This document shows, piece after piece, positions 1 through 5,681 of a DNA stretch of 5,681 bases (positions are counted from its first letter, which is position 1; the number at the start of each line of letters is the position of its first letter). Position numbers and translations under genes: made by a program. The notes under the pieces were generated by a model, which saw only the letters and a program-made list of their open reading frames with translations, did no database searches and was not told the DNA's origin. The DNA is from Bacteroidia bacterium (GTDB lineage: Bacteria; Bacteroidota; Bacteroidia; Flavobacteriales; Flavobacteriaceae). The DNA lies in contig JAUIAA010000155.1 of the NCBI GenBank assembly GCA_030425715.1, forward strand, positions 1-5,681, read 5' to 3'.

Positions 1-1
1 T

Positions 2-334
2 AAACCTACCAACTCTAATTATGGTTTTGTTTTTCAACAACTGGGTGAAGATTTCCCAAGACATCCCGCGCAACTTTATGAGTCGTTTGGTTATTTGATT
101 ACTTTCTCCATACTGTGGTTTGTGTATTGGAAAACAGATAAAAAAGATAAGTTAGGTTACTTATTTGGTTTATTTATGGTTTTACTTTGGTCGGTTAGGT
201 TTATTGTAGAGTTTTTTAAAGAGGCTCAAGTAGATCAACGTTCTACTTGGGATTTGAATACAGGACAATTGTTAAGTATCCCATTAATTTTAGTAGGCAT
301 ATTTTTTATGGTTAGAGCCAATAAAAAAGCTTAA
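2..334 (+). CDS. lgt: Prolipoprotein diacylglyceryl transferase, C-terminal part (5' end outside the window)
   Basis: Lgt is the inner-membrane enzyme that transfers diacylglyceryl from phosphatidylglycerol to the lipobox cysteine of prolipoproteins, the first step of lipoprotein maturation. The frame is open from base 2 and gives 110 residues up to the TAA at 332-334. An ATG-like reading from the TTG at 95 would be an artefact, because the conserved Lgt motif RHPAQLYES is encoded just upstream, at about 59-85. Further on are the family's RFIVEFFKE stretch and the GQLLSIPLILVGI helix, which match the end of known Lgt proteins. Lgt proteins are usually about 260-300 residues, so roughly the last 40% is present. 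The gene ends normally, with no sign of decay. It converges on the polyphosphate kinase gene, and the two stop codons overlap within TTAA at 331-334. Identification is firm; the start cannot be seen. Confidence 0.95.
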   Translation, partial: KPTNSNYGFVFQQLGEDFPRHPAQLYESFGYLITFSILWFVYWKTDKKDKLGYLFGLFMVLLWSVRFIVEFFKEAQVDQRSTWDLNTGQLLSIPLILVGIFFMVRANKKA

Positions 335-1113
335 ACTTTTCTGTTTTTATCGTAGGGAATACTTTTAAGTAAATAATCAATTGCTTCAACTCTAGCTTCG
401 GTTTTTCTATTTGCTTTGATTACTTTAAAAGGTATGCCACCTTTTTTAGTGTTTTCAAACATTCTCTTTTTGTAAAAAGTGTAGGAATGCCATAATTCTT
501 GTGCTCTTTCATCTACCTTGCTAATTTTCCATTGTTTTAAAGGATTGTTCTTAATGTCCTCAAACCTTTTGGCTTGTTCTTTTCTTGAAATAGACATGTA
601 GATTTTAACCAATTGAATACCAGATTCGGTTATCATTCGCTCAAAATCATTCACATGATTCATAAAGGTTTGGTATTCATTTTCGCTGCAAAATCCATTG
701 ACAGGTTCAACAACAGCTCTGTTATACCAACTTCTATCAAAAAACACTATTTCACCTGCTTTTGGAAATTGATTGATATAACGCTGAAAATACCATTGGG
801 TTCTTTCCTCTTCAGAAGGTCTAGGTAAAGCTACAATTCTGTAATGTCTTGGATTAATTCTCTCAGTAATACGTCTAATGGCTCCACCTTTACCAGCAGC
901 ATCCCTTCCTTCAAAAATCACAATAACACGTTGGTTATTATCCATAACACAGGCCTGTAATTTGATCAACTCAACTTGTAATCTTTTTAATTCTTTTAAG
1001 TAATCGTAATACCTAACAGATTTTTTAGGATTTAAGGATTCATTACTTAATAGTGATAAAATGCCTTTATTGGTATTTAATTTTTGTAAATCTTTTGGAG
1101 TTAATTTATTCAT
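331..1113 (-). CDS. ppk2: Polyphosphate kinase 2, class I (second of a tandem pair)
   Basis: The 260-residue product is a PPK2-family cytoplasmic kinase that moves phosphate between polyphosphate and nucleoside diphosphates, in this class mainly ADP to ATP or GDP to GTP. Visible motifs are Walker A GRDAAGKGG (residues 69-77), the Walker B region IVFFDRSWYNR (122-132, catalytic-type Asp126), and a basic lid region around 177-198 containing NPLKQWK. The FFDRSWYNRA...GFC form is the class I (P. aeruginosa-like) version, unlike the NRSHYEDVLV form of AMP- or dual-substrate classes. Length is near that of the core domain, and the C-terminal tail present in the neighbouring copy is missing. The start is the ATG at 1111-1113, 21 bp after the upstream ppk2 stop, without a Shine-Dalgarno sequence. 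It aligns without gaps with its neighbour across the catalytic core, at about half identical residues by eye. It is last in the minus-strand run. Family call firm; substrate preference inferred. Confidence 0.93.
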   Translation of the reverse strand: MNKLTPKDLQKLNTNKGILSLLSNESLNPKKSVRYYDYLKELKRLQVELIKLQACVMDNNQRVIVIFEGRDAAGKGGAIRRITERINPRHYRIVALPRPSEEERTQWYFQRYINQFPKAGEIVFFDRSWYNRAVVEPVNGFCSENEYQTFMNHVNDFERMITESGIQLVKIYMSISRKEQAKRFEDIKNNPLKQWKISKVDERAQELWHSYTFYKKRMFENTKKGGIPFKVIKANRKTEARVEAIDYLLKSIPYDKNRKV

Positions 1114-1134
1114 GGTACTAAAGAAAAAGAGAGA

Positions 1135-1992
1135 TTAATCGTATTTGTGTAATGATCTGTAATAATGCATAATTACATTAGGATCGGGTAAAAGTGAGGT
1201 TTTAGAATCATCTTTTCCTTCATATTCTATTTGCGATAAAACATAGCGCATACATTCTAATCTTGCGGTCTGTTTGTCGTTGGTTTTTACAATGGTCCAA
1301 GGGCTAAAAGAGGTATGTGTTTTGCTAAACATCAATTCTTTATACTCGGTATATTTATCCCAGTATTCTTGCCCTTTTTTATCTACAGGACTAAATTTCC
1401 ATCTTTTTAAAGGGTTGTCCATTCTGGCATTAAACCTTTTTAGTTGCTCCTCTTTGGTAATAGATAGCCAAAACTTAATAATAATCACTCCATCTTCATA
1501 AAGCATGTGCTCAAATTCGGAGAGTTGCATCATAAAACGCTTGTACTGTTCTTCTGTACAAAAACCCATAACTGGCTCTACAACAGCTCTGTTGTACCAA
1601 CTTCTGTCAAAAAAAACAATTTCTCCTGGGTTGGGTAAATGTTGAATATAGCGTCTAAAATACCATTGGCCTTTTTCTATATCCGTGGGTCTATTTAGCG
1701 CTACCAACCGCATAGATCTTGGGTTTAAATGTTCGGCAAACCTTCTAATATTTCCCCCTTTACCAGCAGCATCTCTTCCTTCAAAAATTATGGCAACCCT
1801 CTTTTTATTTTTATTGATCCAGCGTTGTAATTTTACCAACTCAATTTGTAAATTTTCTTTTTCTTTCTCATACTGAAGTGTTTTGGTAACCTTAGCAATA
1901 TTGATATTTTTTTTATTGATAATTTTGATAATATCAGCACGTGAAGTACTGTTTTCAAAATCATCAAGTTCGAGTCTTGGTTTATCTGACAT
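1135..1992 (-). CDS. ppk2: Polyphosphate kinase 2, class I (first of a tandem pair)
   Basis: This 285-residue PPK2 has Walker A GRDAAGKGG at residues 72-80, the Walker B region IVFFDRSWYNR at 125-135 (Asp129), the class I follow-on motif VVEPVMGFC, and a lid segment around 180-200 with NPLKRWKFS. The predicted reaction is polyphosphate-driven phosphorylation of ADP or GDP, or the reverse. Compared with the next gene it has a more acidic N-terminus and a C-terminal tail (about 260-285) ending in the PDPNVIMHYYRSLHKYD segment. All catalytic motifs are intact in both copies, so neither looks degenerate. The ATG at 1990-1992 lies 10 bp downstream of the TauE-like gene's stop, which strongly suggests one transcript with the cbb3 assembly genes. 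The N-terminal 30 or so residues are not well conserved in the family, but no alternative start is needed. Family and class are clear from motifs; the physiological direction of the reaction is not. Confidence 0.94.
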   Translation of the reverse strand: MSDKPRLELDDFENSTSRADIIKIINKKNINIAKVTKTLQYEKEKENLQIELVKLQRWINKNKKRVAIIFEGRDAAGKGGNIRRFAEHLNPRSMRLVALNRPTDIEKGQWYFRRYIQHLPNPGEIVFFDRSWYNRAVVEPVMGFCTEEQYKRFMMQLSEFEHMLYEDGVIIIKFWLSITKEEQLKRFNARMDNPLKRWKFSPVDKKGQEYWDKYTEYKELMFSKTHTSFSPWTIVKTNDKQTARLECMRYVLSQIEYEGKDDSKTSLLPDPNVIMHYYRSLHKYD

Positions 1993-2002
1993 ATATTAAG
2001 CC

Positions 2003-2713
2003 TTATTCTGTAATACAATTTTCTGGATTATTTTTTAAAATAAGATGGGTATCCGATGGGGATACGTATGGAATTCCTAATCCCAGACCTCTAATTATAA
2101 ATAATAAGCCTATAATAATGACAAATATAGGAATTGCTTTCTGAATTTTATTTCTAACCGATACTTTTAAAAAATTCCCTAAAAGAATAGCTCCAGTCAT
2201 CATGGGTATGGTTCCCAATCCAAAAAGAAACATATAAAATGCCCCAGTGAATGCATCTCCAGTTGAAATTGCACCAAATAAAGCCATATATACCAATCCG
2301 CAAGGTAAAAAACCATTAAAAAAACCTATAGAAAATATGGCTTTATTAGACTTTTGTTTTAATTGATAGCCTAATTTTGATTTTACCAAACCAATGGCCT
2401 TATATACAGGTTTTGAAAAATTATATTGATTGAATATCCTTACGGGAATTAAAATTACCAAAATCATTAACAACCCAATCAAAATGGATAGTTTTTGTTG
2501 GAATCCAGCTAAATAAAGACCTTTACCTAAAAAACCGAATAATAATCCTATCAAACTATAAGTAAACAATCTGCCTATATGATAGAGCAAAGATTGTAAG
2601 GTCATTTTAAATTTATTGGTTCTATCTACTGGTAAAACAAATGCAATGGGGCCACACATTGCTAAGCAATGAAAACTGCCTATAAAACCGAATATGAAAG
2701 CCGTATATAAAAT
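2003..2713 (-). CDS. TauE/SafE (DsbD_2-like) membrane protein of the cbb3 assembly cluster, probable ATT start
   Basis: This is a polytopic inner-membrane protein, about 236 residues with six likely helices, of the type annotated as sulfite exporter TauE/SafE or cytochrome c biogenesis transmembrane region. In cbb3 loci this type usually follows fixH, and a role in copper handling or oxidase assembly is inferred from that position. Sulfite export is not supported here. The conserved GSFHCLAMCGP motif lies in the first helix (His15, Cys16, Met19, Cys20), with a second motif GFLPCG near residue 138; both resemble DsbD-type Cys-containing helices. The first ATG (2657-2659) falls inside the first motif and would delete the His-Cys pair and most of helix 1. 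Upstream, the frame is open only to a TAA at 2717-2719, leaving GTT and ATT; ATT at 2711-2713 is the only recognised initiator that restores a normal N-terminus (LYTAF...). With the ATG start the product is 218 residues. The gene lies 21 bp after fixH by the ATT start. Family call good, start tentative. Confidence 0.82.
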   Translation of the reverse strand: MLYTAFIFGFIGSFHCLAMCGPIAFVLPVDRTNKFKMTLQSLLYHIGRLFTYSLIGLLFGFLGKGLYLAGFQQKLSILIGLLMILVILIPVRIFNQYNFSKPVYKAIGLVKSKLGYQLKQKSNKAIFSIGFFNGFLPCGLVYMALFGAISTGDAFTGAFYMFLFGLGTIPMMTGAILLGNFLKVSVRNKIQKAIPIFVIIIGLLFIIRGLGLGIPYVSPSDTHLILKNNPENCITE

Positions 2714-2734
2714 AACTTAGAATTTTAATATTTG

Positions 2735-3187
2735 TTAATAAAACCATGACTCTTTAAATAGATACTGATCACTACCTAATTCCCAATCAATTATAATTGA
2801 CCATTTTCCAGCAACCAATTGTTTATCAGGAATTAACATTTCATGGCTTATTAGTTTGATGTCTTTTGTAAAATCTAAACTTTCATTAGACATTCTTTTA
2901 AAAGTGATAGTGCCTGTAACTTTTTGAAATTCAATTTCGGAAGGGAATAGAATTAAAATTCCGTCTTCAACATTCTTCAACTTAATTTTTGAAGAAAGTG
3001 TACCTGATTTATTTAATTTGTCAATTTCTTCTTGGTAATGTAATTCATCTCCATAATAATCTTTTGACACCAATTCGTGCTGGTATTTTTTTACAGTAAC
3101 CGATTTGTACACAAAAGATAAAATAAAAACCATAAAGGAAATCATTGCTATTACAATACCTGTGCCCCAATTTATTTTAAATTTCAT
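2735..3187 (-). CDS. fixH: FixH/CcoH, cbb3 oxidase assembly protein
   Basis: FixH (CcoH) is a small membrane-anchored protein needed for stable assembly of cbb3-type cytochrome oxidase. In studied proteobacteria it associates with the oxidase and the copper ATPase CcoI. The 150-residue product has a short cytoplasmic N-terminus starting MKFKINWGTG, one membrane segment at about 9-28, and a periplasmic domain. That domain carries the family motif KDYYGDELHYQEEIDK (residues 42-57), which is typical of Bacteroidota FixH. The remainder is a beta-rich domain with no cysteines, so no metal site of its own is apparent. The ATG at 3185-3187 is 5 bp after the ccoG stop, so ccoG and fixH are almost certainly co-transcribed. 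Length agrees with the family. The same frame continues after its stop, across two TAA codons, into the TauE-like gene, but both stops are real in the given sequence. Confidence 0.93.
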   Translation of the reverse strand: MKFKINWGTGIVIAMISFMVFILSFVYKSVTVKKYQHELVSKDYYGDELHYQEEIDKLNKSGTLSSKIKLKNVEDGILILFPSEIEFQKVTGTITFKRMSNESLDFTKDIKLISHEMLIPDKQLVAGKWSIIIDWELGSDQYLFKESWFY

Positions 3188-3192
3188 ATTTT

Positions 3193-4596
3193 TTATTTTA
3201 TCTGTACAGGCGATTGAAAATTTGTTGTATTGGTTTCAATCAACTCTCCATTATTATAAATGCCAATTTTTAATTTTTCTTTAGAAGATTTTAAGTCCTT
3301 TTTAAGTATATCAATAAACAAAGTTCCTTGGTATAATTCTCCTTTTGGTAAATTTATTTTACCTCCAACAATTTTTATATTTCCATGATGGGAAATTAAA
3401 TCTAGTTTTAAATCCTCGTAGGAACCGTTTGTTTTATTGATAATTTTAAAGGTATACACATTGCTAATAGTATCTCCTTTGGTTCTGTACATTTGACCAG
3501 GAATGTGTAAAATATTAGCTTCTACTTCATTACGTAAAAAAAGCATGGTTACTAAAAACACAACCATTAAGGTAAGAATGGTAATATAACTGATGATTCT
3601 TGCCGAAAAAGTAAATTTTTCACCAGTTTCTATATTGTTTTCCGATGCGTAACGGATTAATCCTCTATCAAAGCCTACAGTATCCATTATGTCATCACAA
3701 GCATCAATACATGCGGTGCAATTTACGCATTCTAGCTGTGTACCGTTTCTAATATCAATACCAGTAGGGCATACCAAAACACATTGTTTACAATCAATGC
3801 AATCTCCATAACCTTGTTCCTTCCTATCTTCTGTTTTACGCAGCTTTTGACGATCTTCACCACGCTTATGGTCATAGGCAACTACCACAGAATTATTATC
3901 GAGTAAAACACCTTGTAATCTTCCATAGGGGCAAGCAATGATACATACTTGCTCTCTAAACCATGCAAAAACTAAAAAGAATACTGCCGTAAAGGCAAGA
4001 AGTTTCCAAAAGGTATCAAAATGTTGAAACGGCCCATCTTTCATATGCGATATTAAAGTATCGCCACCAATAAAATAAGCTAAAAAAGCATTGGCTATTA
4101 AAAAGGAGATAATTAAAAAAATAAACCACTTTAAACTTTTTTTGCTAATTTTTTCAGTATCCCATTTTTGCTTGTCTAGTTTGATTTGTTTGGCTCGATC
4201 TCCTTCAATGAAATATTCTATTTTTCGAAAAACCATTTCCATAAAAATAGTTTGTGGACAAACCCACCCGCAAAAAACTCTTCCAAAAATAACCGTAAAA
4301 AGAATAATAAATACCAAGCCTACCAACATAGAAATTACCAACAAATAAAAGTCTTGTGGCCAGAAAGGCATACCAAAAATATTGAATTTTCTATCGAGAA
4401 TATTAAACAATAAAAATTGGTTTCCGTTTATTTTTATAAATGGAGAAGCGAAAAGAATGGCTAATAAAATCCAACTCAAATAGGTTCGTAAATTGGTAAA
4501 CCTACCTTTTGGCTTTTTGGGGTAAATAATATTTCGTTTGCCTTCCTCATTAATCGTGGCAATCGAATCTCTAAAATTTTCGTTTTTTGTTGACAT
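3193..4596 (-). CDS. ccoG: CcoG/FixG/RdxA, polyferredoxin-type cbb3 accessory protein
   Basis: CcoG is an inner-membrane iron-sulfur protein of the cbb3 assembly pathway; the Rhodobacter protein has been reported to reduce Cu(II) to Cu(I) before copper delivery to the oxidase. The 467-residue product has membrane segments at about 37-55, 83-105, 155-176, 195-212 and 334-354. Membrane-adjacent CxxxCP motifs are at Cys109/Cys113 and Cys218/Cys222. A soluble ferredoxin part carries two [4Fe-4S] motifs: Cys266, Cys269, Cys272, Cys276-Pro and Cys290, Cys293, Cys296, Cys300. The C-terminal 110 residues form the Ig-like FixG domain in the periplasm. All cluster cysteines are present and length is normal. 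The ATG at 4594-4596 begins MSTKNENFRDSI; no Shine-Dalgarno is seen. The gene starts 14 nt after a strong hairpin and 114 bp after ccoP, so it may be expressed separately from, or at a lower level than, the structural genes. Confident call. Confidence 0.97.
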   Translation of the reverse strand: MSTKNENFRDSIATINEEGKRNIIYPKKPKGRFTNLRTYLSWILLAILFASPFIKINGNQFLLFNILDRKFNIFGMPFWPQDFYLLVISMLVGLVFIILFTVIFGRVFCGWVCPQTIFMEMVFRKIEYFIEGDRAKQIKLDKQKWDTEKISKKSLKWFIFLIISFLIANAFLAYFIGGDTLISHMKDGPFQHFDTFWKLLAFTAVFFLVFAWFREQVCIIACPYGRLQGVLLDNNSVVVAYDHKRGEDRQKLRKTEDRKEQGYGDCIDCKQCVLVCPTGIDIRNGTQLECVNCTACIDACDDIMDTVGFDRGLIRYASENNIETGEKFTFSARIISYITILTLMVVFLVTMLFLRNEVEANILHIPGQMYRTKGDTISNVYTFKIINKTNGSYEDLKLDLISHHGNIKIVGGKINLPKGELYQGTLFIDILKKDLKSSKEKLKIGIYNNGELIETNTTNFQSPVQIK

Positions 4597-4610
4597 GCAT
4601 TTTAAGGTTT

Positions 4611-4649
4611 GAAAAGGCTATTTTTATTTGCAAAAAAAATAGCCTTTTC
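4611..4649. terminator. Perfect 15-bp hairpin upstream of ccoG, terminator-like in both directions
   Basis: Arms 4611-4625 (GAAAAGGCTATTTTT) and 4635-4649 are exact reverse complements, separated by a 9-nt loop. The GGC/GCC core flanked by A and T runs resembles Bacteroidota intrinsic terminators, and the A/T runs inside the arms make it symmetrical. It ends 14 nt before the ccoG start codon on the minus strand. There is no longer T run after the stem in either direction, so it could be a leaky terminator or a 5' mRNA-stabilising or processing structure instead. Confidence 0.6.
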
Positions 4650-4676
4650 TACTACTAACTAAAAAAATCAAAAACT

Positions 4677-4716
4677 CAATAGGTTACTTATAGAAAGTAT
4701 TAAAGTAATCCTATTG
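4677..4716 (-). terminator. Bulged hairpin at the end of ccoP followed by a T-rich tract
   Basis: Arm 4677-4689 (CAATAGGTTACTT) pairs with 4703-4716 as 13 base pairs with a single extra base at 4709; the loop is 13 nt. On the minus strand the stem overlaps the ccoP stop codon (4711-4713) and is followed by AGTTTTTGATTTTTTT, the expected layout of a rho-independent terminator for the oxidase structural genes. The stem is AT-rich, so partial read-through into ccoG is plausible. Confidence 0.55.
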
Positions 4717-5349
4717 TTTGCTCCATGTAATATCACCTTCGGCAGCTTTGGGATTTGCTGGGGTTGTTCCGTTTAAAGCTACTACATAACTCGCAACTTG
4801 TTGAATTTGGTCTGCATTAAGTGAAGCTTTCCAAGCCACCATACCTTTTCCTGGTCGGCCACCTTCCGCAATAGTGTGGTAAATTTTTTCCATTCCACCA
4901 CCTAAAATCCATTTGTCATCTGTAAGGTTAGGGCCAATTCCACCACCACCATCTGCCATATGACAGGCTACGCAGTAGGTGCCAAACGTTTTTTTACCAG
5001 CTTCTAAACTTGCATTATCGGTTAATAAACTAACATCTGTTTTAAACAATTCAGGATTGGCTTGTTTATAGGCTTCTACTTCAGCTTTTCCTTTTTCAAC
5101 TTCTGCTAAATACTCTTGTTCTTGGTTGTATTCTTCTGCATTGGTAAATACCTGTACATAATAAAATATGCTAATGATTATGGTAAGGTAAAATCCATAT
5201 TTCCACCAGGGTGGTAATACATTGTCTAATTCTCTTATGCCATCATAATCATGATCGGTCATGATGTCTTCTTCGGTCGCTATATCGTGGGCTTTGGTCA
5301 TCGATTTTAAAAACCGTTTCCAAGCACTTAAATTTTGTTCGTTACTCAT
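4711..5349 (-). CDS. ccoP: CcoP, c-type cytochrome subunit of cbb3 oxidase (single-heme form)
   Basis: CcoP is the membrane-anchored cytochrome c subunit that passes electrons to the CcoO/CcoN subunits of cbb3 oxidase. The 212-residue product begins with a cytoplasmic stretch holding the CcoP N-terminal signature HDYDGIRELDNVLPPWWKYGFY (split around residues 33-54), where the DGIRELDN and PPWW elements are typical. One membrane segment follows at about 52-67, then a Glu/Lys-rich helical linker (72-96) and one cytochrome c domain. Its only heme site is CVACH (Cys126, Cys129, His130), with Met170 in the GKGMVAW segment as likely sixth ligand. Classical proteobacterial CcoP is about 300 residues with two CxxCH motifs; this one has one. 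The reading frame is intact with a normal end, so this is a compact form, not a truncation. The ATG at 5347-5349 overlaps the ccoQ stop by 8 bp (ATGAGTAA), implying coupled translation. Confidence 0.95.
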   Translation of the reverse strand: MSNEQNLSAWKRFLKSMTKAHDIATEEDIMTDHDYDGIRELDNVLPPWWKYGFYLTIIISIFYYVQVFTNAEEYNQEQEYLAEVEKGKAEVEAYKQANPELFKTDVSLLTDNASLEAGKKTFGTYCVACHMADGGGGIGPNLTDDKWILGGGMEKIYHTIAEGGRPGKGMVAWKASLNADQIQQVASYVVALNGTTPANPKAAEGDITWSKQ

Positions 5350-5536
5350 GGTTTACACTATTTAAGTCGTTATCTAATAAGGGTATATTGCTTTTTTCTT
5401 CTATCAATTGTTTAGGCATTTTAAAAACCATAAATAACATGGCAGCAAATACAATAAAGAATAAAAGCAATGAAATAATCGGATAAATTTCTACTCCAGA
5501 AATTGTATCTAAGTGGTGTTTGATAAATCTTAGCAT
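5342..5536 (-). CDS. ccoQ: CcoQ, small membrane subunit of cbb3 oxidase
   Basis: The 64-residue product has one hydrophobic segment (about residues 18-38) followed by a polar tail containing MPKQLIEEK, the size and pattern expected of CcoQ, which helps keep the cbb3 complex stable. Sequence conservation in CcoQ is low, so the name rests mainly on size, topology and its place between ccoO and ccoP. It starts at the ATG 5534-5536, 6 bp after the ccoO stop, and its end overlaps the start of ccoP by 8 bp. The tight packing shows one transcript from ccoO through ccoP. Confidence 0.88.
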   Translation of the reverse strand: MLRFIKHHLDTISGVEIYPIISLLLFFIVFAAMLFMVFKMPKQLIEEKSNIPLLDNDLNSVNHE

Positions 5537-5542
5537 AATTTC

Positions 5543-5681
5543 TTAATTTTGTGCAGTTTCATCTGCTTTAATATCCGTTCCTAATCTCTGTAAATAAGCA
5601 ATTAACGCAACAATTTCTTTGTCTTGCATATTGGCATCTCCATAATTTTTAACAAATTCTGGATCTTGACGCAAGTTTTGT
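5543..5681 (-). CDS. ccoO: CcoO (or fused CcoN-CcoO) subunit of cbb3 oxidase, C-terminal end only
   Basis: On the minus strand an open frame enters from the right edge (first full codon ends at 5680) and gives 45 residues before a TAA at 5543-5545. The residues DKEIVALIAYLQRLGTDIK match the usual end of CcoO, the mono-heme c subunit of cbb3 oxidase, and the preceding LRQDPEFVKNYG stretch fits too. In many Bacteroidota CcoN and CcoO are a single fused polypeptide; that cannot be judged here because the rest lies outside the window. No heme or copper site falls in the visible part. It is followed after 6 bp by ccoQ. The ORF is too short and lacks a start, so it is easily missed. Confidence 0.87.
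   Translation of the reverse strand, partial: QNLRQDPEFVKNYGDANMQDKEIVALIAYLQRLGTDIKADETAQN

Noticed and set aside
325..340. Hairpin AAAAG...CTTTT at the lgt/ppk2 junction as a bidirectional terminator
   Set aside because: Only 5 bp with one G-C pair and a 6-nt loop; too weak to call.
613..828. Plus-strand open frame opposite the second ppk2
   Set aside because: It lies wholly within a gene whose protein has intact family motifs; the translated sequence has no recognisable domain and no upstream signal.
711..1628. Near-identical 48-bp segments 870 bp apart (711-758 and 1581-1628) as a mobile or CRISPR-like repeat
   Set aside because: They encode the same Walker B region in two paralogous PPK2 genes, which explains the similarity.
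1274..1876. Two plus-strand open frames opposite the first ppk2 (1274-1501 and 1685-1876)
   Set aside because: Both are reverse-strand shadows of a well-conserved PPK2 gene.
2122..2129. Minus-strand TATATTTG, matching the Bacteroidota -7 consensus, as an internal promoter for the ppk2 pair
   Set aside because: No TTTG-like -33 element at the right distance, and such 8-mers are common by chance in AT-rich coding DNA.
1833..2144. Small frames across the ppk2/TauE-like junction (1833-2018 minus, 1941-2144 plus)
   Set aside because: They overlap two real genes in other frames and resemble no known small protein; low-complexity AT-rich translation.
4091..4413. Plus-strand frames opposite ccoG
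   Set aside because: Antisense to conserved membrane segments of CcoG; rich in Lys, Asn and Ile as expected of chance frames in AT-rich DNA.

Overview
The window looks like chromosomal DNA from a member of the Bacteroidota, most likely a flavobacterium. The DNA is AT-rich. Clear Shine-Dalgarno sequences are absent upstream of the starts I examined. The cbb3 oxidase gene order (ccoO-ccoQ-ccoP, then ccoG-fixH-TauE/SafE-type membrane protein) and the compact single-heme CcoP also fit that group. This assignment is an inference from sequence style and gene order, not from a marker gene.

Layout: positions 2-334 (+) hold the C-terminal end of lgt, prolipoprotein diacylglyceryl transferase, whose start lies outside the window. 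Everything else is on the minus strand and is read from right to left. It begins with the C-terminal end of ccoO (or a ccoN-ccoO fusion) at 5543-5681, followed by ccoQ (5342-5536) and ccoP (4711-5349), which overlap by 8 bp. A 114-bp gap with two hairpins follows. Then come ccoG (3193-4596), fixH/ccoH (2735-3187) and a six-helix TauE/SafE (DsbD_2-like) membrane protein (2003 to about 2713). Two tandem class I polyphosphate kinase 2 genes (1135-1992 and 331-1113) end the run. The last ppk2 and lgt converge, and their stop codons share one TTAA.

Function: ccoNO, ccoQ and ccoP encode the high-affinity cbb3 oxidase used at low oxygen. CcoG, FixH and the TauE-like protein are its assembly and copper-handling factors. 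The usual partners CcoI and CcoS are not visible and may lie upstream of ccoN, beyond the right edge. The two PPK2 enzymes, which exchange phosphate between polyphosphate and nucleoside di/triphosphates, follow with a gap of only 10 bp. Co-transcription would tie polyphosphate-based ATP/GTP supply to low-oxygen respiration.

The points most worth a second look are the TauE-like gene, whose conserved N-terminus is reachable only from a non-ATG (ATT) start; the ppk2 pair attached to the cco assembly genes; and the double hairpin splitting oxidase genes from assembly genes. I see no clearly new system: most of the window is a recognisable cbb3 locus.
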